Shown here: one piece after another, positions 18,310 through 26,735 of the stretch
Layout: each line of letters starts with the position of its first letter
Numbering within the stretch: position 1 is the first letter of the stretch
From: Lachnospiraceae bacterium
GTDB taxonomy: Bacteria > Bacillota > Clostridia > Lachnospirales > Lachnospiraceae
NCBI GenBank assembly: GCA_029008875.1
Contig: JAQXJP010000033.1
Location: 48,380 to 112,379 of the forward strand
DNA length: 64,000 nt
Direction: 5' to 3'
Position numbers and translations under genes: made by a program
The notes under the pieces: generated by a model
The model's database searches: none
Seen by the model: only the letters and a program-made list of their open reading frames with translations
What the model was told of the DNA's origin: nothing

Positions 18310-19281
18310 TTACTTCTCCTCCTTTGCTTTTTTCTCTTTCACAAGTCCGAATGCTCTGGGAACGGTCTTCTTCTCAATGAGCGGAACGAGGATGTTGCTC
18401 AAGATAATGGCGAAGGACACACCCTCCGCATTGGCGCCGAAGCAGCGGAACAATCCGGTCAAAAGACCGCAACAGATTCCGAATATCATCTGCCCCCTCG
18501 GTGTAATCGGGGAAGTCACATAATCGGTTGCCATAAAAAATGCACCCAGCATCAAACCACCGCCGCACATCTGTGCAACCACATAATTGAAATCGAATCT
18601 GGAAGGTCCGAACACAAACATAAAGATTGCAAAAGTAATAATGTAGGATGCCGGGATTCTCAAATTGATAACGCCCAAAAGAATCAGAATGATGGCACCG
18701 ATTAAAATAGCAATCGTTGATGTCTCTCCGATGGTCCCCGGTGTCTTGCCGACCAGCATATCCATAACGTTGACATCGGTAAGGGCACCGTCTGCGCCTC
18801 GAATCAGGGCCAGCGGAGTCGCCTCGGAGATTCCGTCATAGGAGGTTCCCTTGATGAAGCTAGTCATATCCGCTGCAAAGGCAATCAGCAAAAAGCATCG
18901 TGCACCCAAAGCCGGATTCATAAAATTCTGTCCCAAACCGCCAAACAGGCACTTTACGATAACAATGGCAAAAACACCGCCCAGAACCGCCTCCCAGATG
19001 GGAAGTGTGGAGGGAAGGTTCAACGCCAGAAGCAATCCGGTTACCACCGCACTCAAATCACCGATTGTATTATCTTTATGTACAATCTTGTCAAAAATCC
19101 ACTCGGAAGCAACACAACTTGCGATGGTTGCAAGAATCAAAACCAATGCTCGAACGCCAAAATTGTAGATGCCGAAAAAGGTTGTAGGTAACAATGCAAT
19201 AATTACATACAACATGATACGGCTGGTTGAATCCTTGGCGCGAATCTGTGGTGATGACGATACATGATATTGTTCACTCAC
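18310..19281 (-). CDS. rnfD: Rnf complex membrane subunit RnfD
   Basis: A 323-residue membrane subunit related to NqrB with about nine helices. The loop ISEATPLALIRG corresponds to the covalent-FMN motif (SGAT in well-studied members), with the modifiable Thr kept and Gly replaced by Glu. The C-terminal PEST-like TDYVTSPITPRGQMIFG segment is typical of RnfD/NqrB. It starts at ATG 19281 in rnfC-rnfD order, 18 bases after rnfC. Confidence 0.96.
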   Translation of the reverse strand: MSEQYHVSSSPQIRAKDSTSRIMLYVIIALLPTTFFGIYNFGVRALVLILATIASCVASEWIFDKIVHKDNTIGDLSAVVTGLLLALNLPSTLPIWEAVLGGVFAIVIVKCLFGGLGQNFMNPALGARCFLLIAFAADMTSFIKGTSYDGISEATPLALIRGADGALTDVNVMDMLVGKTPGTIGETSTIAILIGAIILILLGVINLRIPASYIITFAIFMFVFGPSRFDFNYVVAQMCGGGLMLGAFFMATDYVTSPITPRGQMIFGICCGLLTGLFRCFGANAEGVSFAIILSNILVPLIEKKTVPRAFGLVKEKKAKEEK

Positions 19282-19299
19282 AATAATCCACCTCTTTCT

Positions 19300-20628
19300 C
19301 TATTTTTGTTGTTTTCTCTTTTCCGCTAACGTTAACTTCTTCATTGTCTTGATGGACTGGGCAACCTGTCTTCTGGAAGGGCAGACGAAGGAACAGCATC
19401 CGCACTCGATGCATTCCAAACCGTGCCATGCCTCGAAGGAAGCCATGTCACCTTGTTTGCCGAACTTCGCAAGGCGGCTCGGAATCAAGAGTTCCGGGCA
19501 AGCCTCCACACAACGTCCGCAATTGATGCAGGCAATCGGAGTATATGCCGCAACCTGATCCTTGGATAGGCAGAGAATGGAGGAAGAAGTCTTGGTGGTA
19601 GGGATGTCAAGGCTAAACATGGCAAAGCCCATCATCGGACCTCCGGATATAATCTTCTCCGGCTCCGACTTGAATCCGCCTGCCGCTTCTATCAACTGGG
19701 AATAAGGTGTTCCCATGCTGTACAGGAAGTTTGACGGATTTTTGATGGCATCTCCTGTCACTGTGGATACACGTTTGATTACCGGCTGACCATTTTTCAC
19801 TGCATGATATACCGCGATGATGGTCTCCACGTTGTCCACGATACATCCCGCATCTGCCGGAAGCATCTTGGAATTGATTGCCCTTCCCGTCACTGCGTAA
19901 ATCAGCTGACGCTCGCCGCCCTGTGGATACTTTGTCAGCAGTTCGCACACTTCCATGCGCTCCTCCCCGGCAATAAGTTCCTTCAATTTGGCAATTGCGT
20001 CCGGTTTGTTGTTCTCAATGCCGAAAACACCCTTGGCATTGGGGAACAGTTGCAGAATAATCTTCATTCCGCCCACCAGTTCTTCCGGGGTCTCAATCAT
20101 TCGACGATAATCCGCGGTAAGGTACGGCTCACATTCCGCACAGTTTGCGATAATATATTCAATTTTGTCAGGCTCCTTCGGAGACAATTTCACATGTGTT
20201 GGGAAACCGGCTCCGCCCATTCCTACGACACCTGCCTCCTTCACCTTGTTGATGATCTCCTCCTTCGACAAGGTCGTCACATCGTCAACCTTCGCATAGC
20301 CGCCGATATCCGTGTATGCTTCATCGTTCTCAATAACAATGGAATTCACCATATCACCAACTGCCACCCGACGAGGCTCAATGGCCTTTACTGTTCCGGA
20401 TACGGATGAATAAATCGGAGAAGATACAAAGCCACCGGCTTCCGCAATCTTCTGTCCCTTCAATACCGTGTCTCCGACAGCGACAATCGGGGTAGCCGGT
20501 GCACCAATGTGCTGCGACATCGGGAATACCAACTCGCCCTTGGGTAAAACTTCTGTGATTGGCGAATCCTTCGCGAGTTCTTTACCCTCGTACGGATGAA
20601 TGCCGTTTTTAAATGTTTTTAAACCCAT
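19300..20628 (-). CDS. rnfC: Rnf complex NADH-site subunit RnfC
   Basis: RnfC is the peripheral subunit that binds NAD(H) and noncovalent FMN. In its 442 residues the nucleotide-binding loop GVVGMGGAGFPTHVKL and the acidic NCAECEPYLTADYR segment are present. Two 4Fe-4S motifs follow: CINCGRCVEACP and CIECGCCSFVCP. It is the first gene of the operon and is preceded by an extended -10 promoter. Clostridial RnfC of this length lacks the long alanine-rich tail of proteobacterial forms. Confidence 0.97.
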   Translation of the reverse strand: MGLKTFKNGIHPYEGKELAKDSPITEVLPKGELVFPMSQHIGAPATPIVAVGDTVLKGQKIAEAGGFVSSPIYSSVSGTVKAIEPRRVAVGDMVNSIVIENDEAYTDIGGYAKVDDVTTLSKEEIINKVKEAGVVGMGGAGFPTHVKLSPKEPDKIEYIIANCAECEPYLTADYRRMIETPEELVGGMKIILQLFPNAKGVFGIENNKPDAIAKLKELIAGEERMEVCELLTKYPQGGERQLIYAVTGRAINSKMLPADAGCIVDNVETIIAVYHAVKNGQPVIKRVSTVTGDAIKNPSNFLYSMGTPYSQLIEAAGGFKSEPEKIISGGPMMGFAMFSLDIPTTKTSSSILCLSKDQVAAYTPIACINCGRCVEACPELLIPSRLAKFGKQGDMASFEAWHGLECIECGCCSFVCPSRRQVAQSIKTMKKLTLAEKRKQQK

Positions 20629-20693
20629 CTACTCGTCCCTCTCTCTCGTATATTTGTGTAAAATTGATAAAATACACACATTTTGCCTTAATA

Positions 20694-20702
20694 ATTATAC
20701 CA
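20694..20702 (-). promoter_or_regulatory. Extended -10 promoter upstream of rnfC
   Basis: On the minus strand the sequence TGG-TATAAT (20702 to 20694) forms a consensus extended -10 element about 66 bases before the rnfC start. A TTGACA-like block occurs at 20723-20728 but is too far away (23 bases) to be its -35, so the extended -10 probably carries the activity. Confidence 0.5.
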
Positions 20703-20730
20703 CTTTCACAATAGTAAGGAACTGTCAAAA

Positions 20731-20760
20731 TTGTACTTTTTTTAATACTTATGCTATACT
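20731..20760 (+). promoter_or_regulatory. Promoter for the YprB-like exonuclease gene
   Basis: TTGTAC (20731-20736) and TATACT (20755-20760) are 18 bases apart, 31 bases before the chosen start codon. It is back-to-back with the rnfC promoter in a shared 160-base intergenic region. Confidence 0.55.
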
Positions 20761-20791
20761 GTTCTATATTTCCCGAAAGAAGGATATGCCT

Positions 20792-21895
20792 ATGCAACAT
20801 GTACACAAGGAAGAACTTTATTTCAAGCGCAACAAACTTTCCGATGAACTTGTGGATGAGAAGACCATCTTTTTTGACATTGAGACCACCGGCTTCTCCC
20901 CCAAGCATTCTCATGTCTACCTGATTGGATGCGCGCGCAAAATCGGGGAGAAATTACATATCGATCAATTTTTTGCGGAAAATCCCGGGGAGGAAGGCCG
21001 TGTTATTCAAGCATTCCTTGAGATTCTAAAGGATTATACCACCATCATCTCCTTCAACGGTGTGGGATTTGATATTCCTTTTCTCAAGGCCAAATGCGAT
21101 CTTCTGGGCATTCCGGAGACCTTGAAGGATCTCCACTATCTGGATATCTTCAAATCTGTCTCCGAGATCAAGTTTTTGCTGAAGCTCCCCAATTACAAGC
21201 AAAAAACCATTGAGGAATTTCTCGGCCTGGAGAGGGATGACAAATACTCCGGTGGAGAATTGATCAACGTGTATCTGGAATATACACAAAACCCGGACGA
21301 GGAAAAAGAACAACTTCTGCTTCTGCACAATTATGAGGACATTATCGGAATGACGGATTTGCTTCCGATTCTCACCTATCTGGAAATATTCCATGACCAA
21401 TATGCAATCAAGGAGATTCAGGTCGGAACCTACCGTTCCATCGACGGCACCAACCAGCAAGAGCTGCTGATTACCATCCAAAACGACTATCCTGTTCCCA
21501 AACGGGTATCCTACCAGTATCGGGAATTCTATCTCATCATGAAGGATGAGGTAACCACCCTGCGCGTACCGGTATATTCGGGAGAACTGCATTTCTTCCA
21601 TTCCGACTACAAGGATTACTACTATCTTCCCCAAGAGGATATGGCCATCCATAAGAGTGTTGCCGGGTATGTGGACAAGGGATATCGGGAAAAAGCAAAA
21701 ATCTCAAACTGCTACACCAGAAAAACCGGGGATTTCCTCCCCCAGTACTCCACGATCATGCAGCCGGAGTTCCGCAAGGAATACAAGGACAAAGTAAGTT
21801 ATTTTGAAATCACCGAGGATTTCTATTCCTCCGATATCATGCTCCGCAGATATGTGGATCATATTCTGAAACTAATGTTAAATGCAAAAAAATAA
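20792..21895 (+). CDS. YprB-type ribonuclease H-like (DEDD exonuclease) domain protein
   Basis: This protein of about 367 residues carries an RNase H-like 3'-5' exonuclease domain: TIFFDIETTGF gives the first acidic pair (D-x-E), IISFNGVGFDIPFL the second Asp, and LLLHNYEDIIGMTDLLPIL the third. It matches the YprB family of Firmicutes, whose substrate is undefined. The C-terminal third is not recognised. The start is ATG 20792 (MQHVHKEE), seven bases after AAGGA; an ATG two codons upstream is too close to that site, and the open frame further upstream has no support. Confidence 0.85.
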   Translation: MQHVHKEELYFKRNKLSDELVDEKTIFFDIETTGFSPKHSHVYLIGCARKIGEKLHIDQFFAENPGEEGRVIQAFLEILKDYTTIISFNGVGFDIPFLKAKCDLLGIPETLKDLHYLDIFKSVSEIKFLLKLPNYKQKTIEEFLGLERDDKYSGGELINVYLEYTQNPDEEKEQLLLLHNYEDIIGMTDLLPILTYLEIFHDQYAIKEIQVGTYRSIDGTNQQELLITIQNDYPVPKRVSYQYREFYLIMKDEVTTLRVPVYSGELHFFHSDYKDYYYLPQEDMAIHKSVAGYVDKGYREKAKISNCYTRKTGDFLPQYSTIMQPEFRKEYKDKVSYFEITEDFYSSDIMLRRYVDHILKLMLNAKK

Positions 21896-21933
21896 GATAA
21901 GCACTGCAGCGATAGTTGCAGTGCTTATCTTTA
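21895..21933. terminator. Bidirectional intrinsic terminator between the YprB-like gene and cheR
   Basis: Perfect 14-base arms (21895-21908 and 21917-21930) with an 8-base loop begin at the stop of the plus-strand gene and end 11 bases before the cheR stop. The T-run after the stem is short on the plus strand (TTTAT), and on the minus strand it is followed by ATT and T-rich sequence. It probably serves both convergent genes. Confidence 0.7.
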
Positions 21934-21941
21934 TGTAAGCA

Positions 21942-22721
21942 TTACACATTCTTCTCAAAATAAAAGGAGCTCATTCTGGTATATCCAATCTCCTTGTAAT
22001 TGGTAATCTGCTCCGTACTTCCGATAAACAGAACTCCCTTATCTCTCAAACTCTGGAAAAACTTGCGATATATCTCATCCTTCGCCTCCTCGGTAAAATA
22101 AATTACCACGTTGCGGCAGAGAATCAAATCACAATCAGAGGGATACGGATCCTTTAAGAGATTGTGCTCCTTGAAGGAGACACATTTCTTAATCTCATCC
22201 GAAATCTGGTAAGAATTTCCGACCTTCGTAAAATATTTCTTTTTAAACTCATCCGGGACATTCGCAATACTCTTCTCGTTGTACAATCCCATCTGGGCAG
22301 CTGCCAACACCTGCTTGTCGATATCCGTAGCGATAATTTGAATGTTGGACAGAGGAATGTGCTTGGAAAAAGCCATAACCAGCGAATAGGGTTCATCGCC
22401 GGTAGAGCATGCGGCACTCCAGATTTTCAGTGTTTTTCCATGGTCTGCAATCAATTTGGGAATTACTGTCTTGTCCAACAACTCCCACTGGTCCGGATTG
22501 CGGTAAAATTCAGACACATTGATTGTGAGGAAATTCACAAACTGATCAAACAAATCATGGTTACTTTTCAGCATCTCAATGTATTCCTCATAGGAGCCGG
22601 CTTTGTTTTTGGTCGCCAGCGTATCAATACGACGGCGCATCTGTTTTTCCTTGTAACAGTTCAAATCAATTTTTGTTAATTTGTATACCTCAGATTTAAA
22701 ATATTCGTAATGATCCAGCAT
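21942..22721 (-). CDS. cheR: Chemotaxis protein methyltransferase CheR
   Basis: CheR methylates glutamates of chemoreceptors with S-adenosylmethionine. The 259 residues contain the N-terminal all-helical CheR domain (MRRRIDTLATKNK) and the SAM site WSAACSTGDEPYSLVM with ATDIDKQVLAAA and DLILCRNVVIYF. It stands alone here with no other che or fla genes. Its ribosome binding site AAGGGG is good; its transcription start is unclear because the S1 operon terminator lies just upstream. Confidence 0.95.
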   Translation of the reverse strand: MLDHYEYFKSEVYKLTKIDLNCYKEKQMRRRIDTLATKNKAGSYEEYIEMLKSNHDLFDQFVNFLTINVSEFYRNPDQWELLDKTVIPKLIADHGKTLKIWSAACSTGDEPYSLVMAFSKHIPLSNIQIIATDIDKQVLAAAQMGLYNEKSIANVPDEFKKKYFTKVGNSYQISDEIKKCVSFKEHNLLKDPYPSDCDLILCRNVVIYFTEEAKDEIYRKFFQSLRDKGVLFIGSTEQITNYKEIGYTRMSSFYFEKNV

Positions 22722-22743
22722 ATACTAACCCCTTTTAATTTAT

Positions 22744-22778
22744 AAAAAAAGGAGAACTGCCATAAAACAGCTCTCCTT
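22744..22778 (-). terminator. Intrinsic terminator of the cmk-ispH-S1 operon
   Basis: Arms of 11 bases (22768-22778 and 22749-22759, one mismatch) with an 8-base loop are followed on the minus strand by seven T. It starts 11 bases after the S1 gene stop. Confidence 0.8.
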
Positions 22779-22789
22779 CAAGCTCAAAA

Positions 22790-23923
22790 TTATTCTTCCG
22801 TTTCAGCCGCAACTTCCTCGATATTAACATCCGCAACGTCTGCATCTTCCTCGGAAGTTTCTGTCTCTTCCGGAGCATAAAGAGCCTTCACGCTTAAGCT
22901 AATCTTCTTCTCAGCCTCGTCAAAGTCCACAACCTTGGCTTCCACTTCCTGTCCAACCTTCAGCACGTCGGCCGGCTTCTCCACATGATCCTTGGAGATC
23001 TGTGATACATGAAGCAACGCATCCACGCCGGGAGCAAGTTCAATAAACGCGCCGAAATCGGTCATTCTTGCAACCTTACCGGTCACTACATTGCCAACAG
23101 CGAACTTCTCAGCAGCACCATTCCATGGATTCTCCTCCGGGAACTTCTTGCTGAGAGCAATCTTGGTATCGTTGATACTCTTGATAAACACCTTGACGGT
23201 ATCGCCAACATTGAATACTTTTTTCGGGTTCTCCACTCTTCCCCATGACATCTCGGAAATATGAAGAAGTCCGTCAACTCCGCCCAAATCGATGAACGCA
23301 CCAAAATCGGTGACGTTCTTGACAACGCCTTCCACAACGTCGCCCACAGCAATCTTGCCGAGAAGTTCTGCCTGCTGTTCCGCCCTCTTGGAAGCGAGGA
23401 GCATCTTGCGGTTACCGATGATACGTCTTCTTCTTGGGTCAAACTCTGTAATTACAAACTCAATCTCCTGATCCTTGAACTTTGTGAGATCCTTCTCGAA
23501 AGAATCTGATACAAGGCTTGCGGGGATAAACACTCTTGTCTCGTCCACGTTCACACACACGCCACCATCAAGCACCTGAGAAACCTTTGCCGTCAATACT
23601 TCCTGGTTCTCGAAAGCTTCCTGAAGTCTCTTGCTTCCCTTCTCGGCAGCAAGTCTCTTGTATGATAAGAGAACCTGTCCCTCACCATCGTTCACCTTGA
23701 TTACCTTGGCTGAAAGCACGTCATCAACCTTAACAAGGGTGGTAAGATCTACGTTTGGCTCATTTGTATATTCGCTACGTGTAATGATTCCATCAGATTT
23801 ATATCCGATATTAAGAACGATTTCGTCCGGCTTCACATCAATAACGGTGCCTTCAACCACTTCTCCATTTCTTATAGTTTTTTCGTATGCATCCAGCATC
23901 TGTTCAAAGCTCATTTCTGACAT
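22790..23923 (-). CDS. Ribosomal protein S1-like protein with four S1 domains
   Basis: An RNA-binding protein of 377 residues with four S1 OB-fold repeats: EGTVIDVKPDEIVLNIGYKSDGII, then the DGGVCVNVDETRVFIPASL repeat, KNVTDFGAFIDLGGVDGLLHIS and ARMTDFGAFIELAPGVDALLHVS. The tail is acidic. In Clostridia it is annotated as ribosomal S1 and may promote translation initiation. The start (MSEMSFEQM, 23923) has GGAGG eight bases upstream and overlaps the end of ispH by 20 bases. In several clostridial genomes the two are one fused polypeptide. Confidence 0.92.
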   Translation of the reverse strand: MSEMSFEQMLDAYEKTIRNGEVVEGTVIDVKPDEIVLNIGYKSDGIITRSEYTNEPNVDLTTLVKVDDVLSAKVIKVNDGEGQVLLSYKRLAAEKGSKRLQEAFENQEVLTAKVSQVLDGGVCVNVDETRVFIPASLVSDSFEKDLTKFKDQEIEFVITEFDPRRRRIIGNRKMLLASKRAEQQAELLGKIAVGDVVEGVVKNVTDFGAFIDLGGVDGLLHISEMSWGRVENPKKVFNVGDTVKVFIKSINDTKIALSKKFPEENPWNGAAEKFAVGNVVTGKVARMTDFGAFIELAPGVDALLHVSQISKDHVEKPADVLKVGQEVEAKVVDFDEAEKKISLSVKALYAPEETETSEEDADVADVNIEEVAAETEE

Positions 23924-24758
23924 TCTTTGAAACCTCCTCAATAATATTATTTGGGGTGGAAGCCCCTGCGGTAATACCTACGTGATTGACTGACCGAAGT
24001 TTTGAATAATCCATGTCATTGCTTGTTTGTATATAGTAAGTATTTTCACATTCGCTTTTACATATTTCAAATAGCTTCTGTGTATTCGAGCTGTGCTTGT
24101 CCCCGATGACAATCATGGCATCCGATTGACGAGCAATTTTCCGAGCCTCCGTTTGGCGCTCCTCCGTAGCATTACAGATAGTATTTAAAACAATAATATC
24201 ATAACCTTTTTTGTCAATAATTTCAACTAAATCTTTAAATTTCTTGTAGTTAAATGTCGTCTGAGAGACAATGCACGCCTTTTCCCCCGAATTCAGGAAA
24301 AAACCTTTTGCCTCCTCGATTGTCCCGATTACAGTGACCGGTGCATTATCCACCCAGCCGCGTATTCCCTGAACCTCCGGATGCTGTTCGTTGCCCACAA
24401 TGATAACATGGTACCCCTTCCTGCTGTACTCTCCCACCAGACGATGGATTTTCAGCACAAAGGGACAGGTGGCATCCACAATGCGAAATCCTGCATTCTC
24501 GATGGTCTCATGCTCCGCCCTGCTGATTCCGTGGGAGCGGATAATCATAGTTCCTCTTTCATATCTGTCCAAATCCTCCAGAGAATCAATGACGGTCACC
24601 CCCTGATTCTTCATCTCCCGGACGACCTCCTCATTATGAATAATCGGTCCATAGGTGTAAATCGGGGTATTATCCTTTTGGATTTCCTCATATACCATAT
24701 TCACGGCACGTTTTACGCCGAAACAAAATCCGGCACTCTGGGCTAATGTCACTTCCAT
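23904..24758 (-). CDS. ispH: 4-hydroxy-3-methylbut-2-enyl diphosphate reductase IspH
   Basis: IspH performs the last step of the MEP isoprenoid pathway, producing IPP and DMAPP with a 4Fe-4S cluster. The 284 residues contain the three cluster cysteines in AGFCFGVKRAV, DATCPFVLKIH and LNTICNATEERQ. Also present are the histidines of IIHNEEVV and GNEQHPEVQG, and the end region VGITAGASTPNNIIEEV. Two bases separate it from cmk. Its stop overlaps the start of the S1 gene. Confidence 0.97.
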   Translation of the reverse strand: MEVTLAQSAGFCFGVKRAVNMVYEEIQKDNTPIYTYGPIIHNEEVVREMKNQGVTVIDSLEDLDRYERGTMIIRSHGISRAEHETIENAGFRIVDATCPFVLKIHRLVGEYSRKGYHVIIVGNEQHPEVQGIRGWVDNAPVTVIGTIEEAKGFFLNSGEKACIVSQTTFNYKKFKDLVEIIDKKGYDIIVLNTICNATEERQTEARKIARQSDAMIVIGDKHSSNTQKLFEICKSECENTYYIQTSNDMDYSKLRSVNHVGITAGASTPNNIIEEVSKNVRNEL

Positions 24759-24760
24759 CT

Positions 24761-25423
24761 TTAAGCTCTCCGAATAATCTCCTTCATGGCATCCACAACT
24801 CCGTCAATGTCTAAATTCGAGGTGTCCAGCAAAACTGCATCCTCGGCTTGGCGAAGCGGTGAGGTCTCCCTGTGCATATCCCGGTAATCCCGGTCGATAA
24901 TGTCCTTCTCGATGGCATCCAGATCGCATTCCTGACCCTTAGCAACCAATTCGTCATATCGTCTCTTGGCGCGTACAGCGGAGCTTGCGGTGAGGTAGAT
25001 CTTCACATCCGCATTTGGCAACACCACGGTTCCGATGTCTCTTCCATCCATAATCACATCTGCCTTCTGTGCAAGCCTTTGCTGCAGATCTACCAACTTT
25101 TCACGGACAACCGGATAAACGCTGGTAGCGCTTGCCATATTTCCCACTTCCTCATTACGAATCACGCCGTTTACGTTTTCTCCGTTCAGGAGTACACTCT
25201 GCTCCCCGTTAACATATTCGATGGAAATATCCACGGTCTCACATGCCTTGGCAATTTTCTCGGTATCGTCTGCTGCGATATGATTCTGCATAAAATAATA
25301 TGCCATGGCCCGGTACATAGCCCCGGTATCCACATAGATGTATCCTAAATCCTTCGCAAGCTTCTTGGCAATGGTGCTCTTTCCGGCTCCCGCCGGTCCG
25401 TCAATTGCAATATTCATACCCAT
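24761..25423 (-). CDS. cmk: Cytidylate kinase
   Basis: Cmk phosphorylates CMP and dCMP. About 220 residues, with P-loop IAIDGPAGAGKSTIAKKLA, the NMP-binding DTGAMYRAMAYY and the LID region DGRDIGTVVLPNADVKIYLTAS cut short here. The start is probably ATG 25423 (MGMNIAIDG), 11 bases after GGAGG; a frame start at 25441 would place that ribosome binding site inside the gene. First gene of cmk-ispH-S1, a common clostridial order. Confidence 0.96.
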   Translation of the reverse strand: MGMNIAIDGPAGAGKSTIAKKLAKDLGYIYVDTGAMYRAMAYYFMQNHIAADDTEKIAKACETVDISIEYVNGEQSVLLNGENVNGVIRNEEVGNMASATSVYPVVREKLVDLQQRLAQKADVIMDGRDIGTVVLPNADVKIYLTASSAVRAKRRYDELVAKGQECDLDAIEKDIIDRDYRDMHRETSPLRQAEDAVLLDTSNLDIDGVVDAMKEIIRRA

Positions 25424-25499
25424 AATTTTATTATCCTCCATATTTTATCTAATATTCCATGTGTGCTTCCCTGTTTTTTGCTTTTGCATAACACATGTC

Positions 25500-26735
25500 T
25501 TACATCACACCCACACTACTCCCCGCAAGGTATCCGGTGGACCACGCAATCTGCAGATTGTATCCGCCGGTGTAAGCGTCCAAATCCAACACCTCACCGC
25601 ATACGGACAAGCCTTTGATTACTTTGGATTCCATGGTGGACGGATTGATATCCTTCACGGAGATTCCGCCCTTCGTGATGATTGCCTCATTCCAACCTCT
25701 GGTTCCCGCGATGGTGATGGGCAAATTTTTGATTAATTGTACAAATCTAAGCCGTTCCTCCCGGGAGATTTCATTTACCTTCTTGTCCGGATGAATTCCG
25801 CAAAGCTGCACCATAACCGGAACCATTTTCCCCGGGAACAAGTGAATGATGGCATTTTGGAAATTCTTGTTGGAGGCCTCCTCAAAATCCTTGAGAACAC
25901 GCTTGTCCAGCTGCTCCAGATCAAGAGCCGGCTTCAAATCGATATAGATGGTGGGTTCCTTCTGCCAGAATTCATATTTCATAGCTGCGCTGGCGGATAA
26001 AATCATGGGCCCGCTCACCCCGAAATGTGTGAACAGCATCTCCCCGAAATCCTCGTACACTTTCTTTTTCCCGTCCATGATACGAAGGGAGACATTTTTC
26101 AGAGAAAGGCCTTGCAACCCGCTGCACCATGCATTCTTTGTCTCAAGGGGCACCAATGAAGGGCTGGTCGGTGCAATCCGGTGGCCGGTTTTTTCCGCCA
26201 TGCGGTATCCGTCCCCCGTGGAACCGGTGGAGGGATAGGACAAGCCTCCCGTGGCCAGAATCACCGCATCCGCCTTCAGTCGGTTTCCGTTTTTCAGTAT
26301 AACTCCGACGACCCGATCGTCACACACCTCCAGGTCCGCCACCTCCGTGTGCAAACAGATTGCAACACCGCTTTTTTCCAACGCCCTCCGGAGCGTTCCA
26401 ATCACATCCGAAGAGTGATCCGACACCGGAAATACGCGGTTCCCCCGCTCCACCTTCACCGGCATCCCGTGCTCCTCAAAAAAAGACATAACCATCCGGT
26501 TATCGCAGGAATAGAATGCACTGTACAGAAACTTGGAATTGGTGACCACATGGGAAAACAAATCCTCCATATCCCCTGCGTTGGTCAGATTGCATCTTCC
26601 CTTCCCTGTAATATACAATTTTTTCCCAAGCTTTTCGTTCTTTTCCAGCAGAGTAACCTTATGTCCGTTGTTGGCAGCGTAATACGCGGCAAACATTCCC
26701 GCAGGGCCACCGCCGATTACAATCACATCACTCAT
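25500..26735 (-). CDS. NAD(P)/FAD-dependent oxidoreductase, YhiN/HI0933 family
   Basis: A 411-residue flavoprotein. It starts with a Rossmann FAD motif VIVIGGGPAGMFAAYYAA, then EKNEKLGKKLYITGKGRCN, the family signature. ATGGLSYPSTGSTGDGYRMAEKTGH and the C-terminal GGYNLQIAWSTGYLAG close the FAD site. No substrate is established for the family. Its start overlaps the end of the rpiR-type gene by 8 bases, so it is the second gene of that pair. Confidence 0.93.
   Translation of the reverse strand: MSDVIVIGGGPAGMFAAYYAANNGHKVTLLEKNEKLGKKLYITGKGRCNLTNAGDMEDLFSHVVTNSKFLYSAFYSCDNRMVMSFFEEHGMPVKVERGNRVFPVSDHSSDVIGTLRRALEKSGVAICLHTEVADLEVCDDRVVGVILKNGNRLKADAVILATGGLSYPSTGSTGDGYRMAEKTGHRIAPTSPSLVPLETKNAWCSGLQGLSLKNVSLRIMDGKKKVYEDFGEMLFTHFGVSGPMILSASAAMKYEFWQKEPTIYIDLKPALDLEQLDKRVLKDFEEASNKNFQNAIIHLFPGKMVPVMVQLCGIHPDKKVNEISREERLRFVQLIKNLPITIAGTRGWNEAIITKGGISVKDINPSTMESKVIKGLSVCGEVLDLDAYTGGYNLQIAWSTGYLAGSSVGVM

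Noticed and set aside
23890..23930. Frameshift breaking an ispH-S1 fusion
   Set aside because: IspH ends normally after its last motif and the S1 gene has a good ribosome binding site and start, so two genes are the simpler reading.
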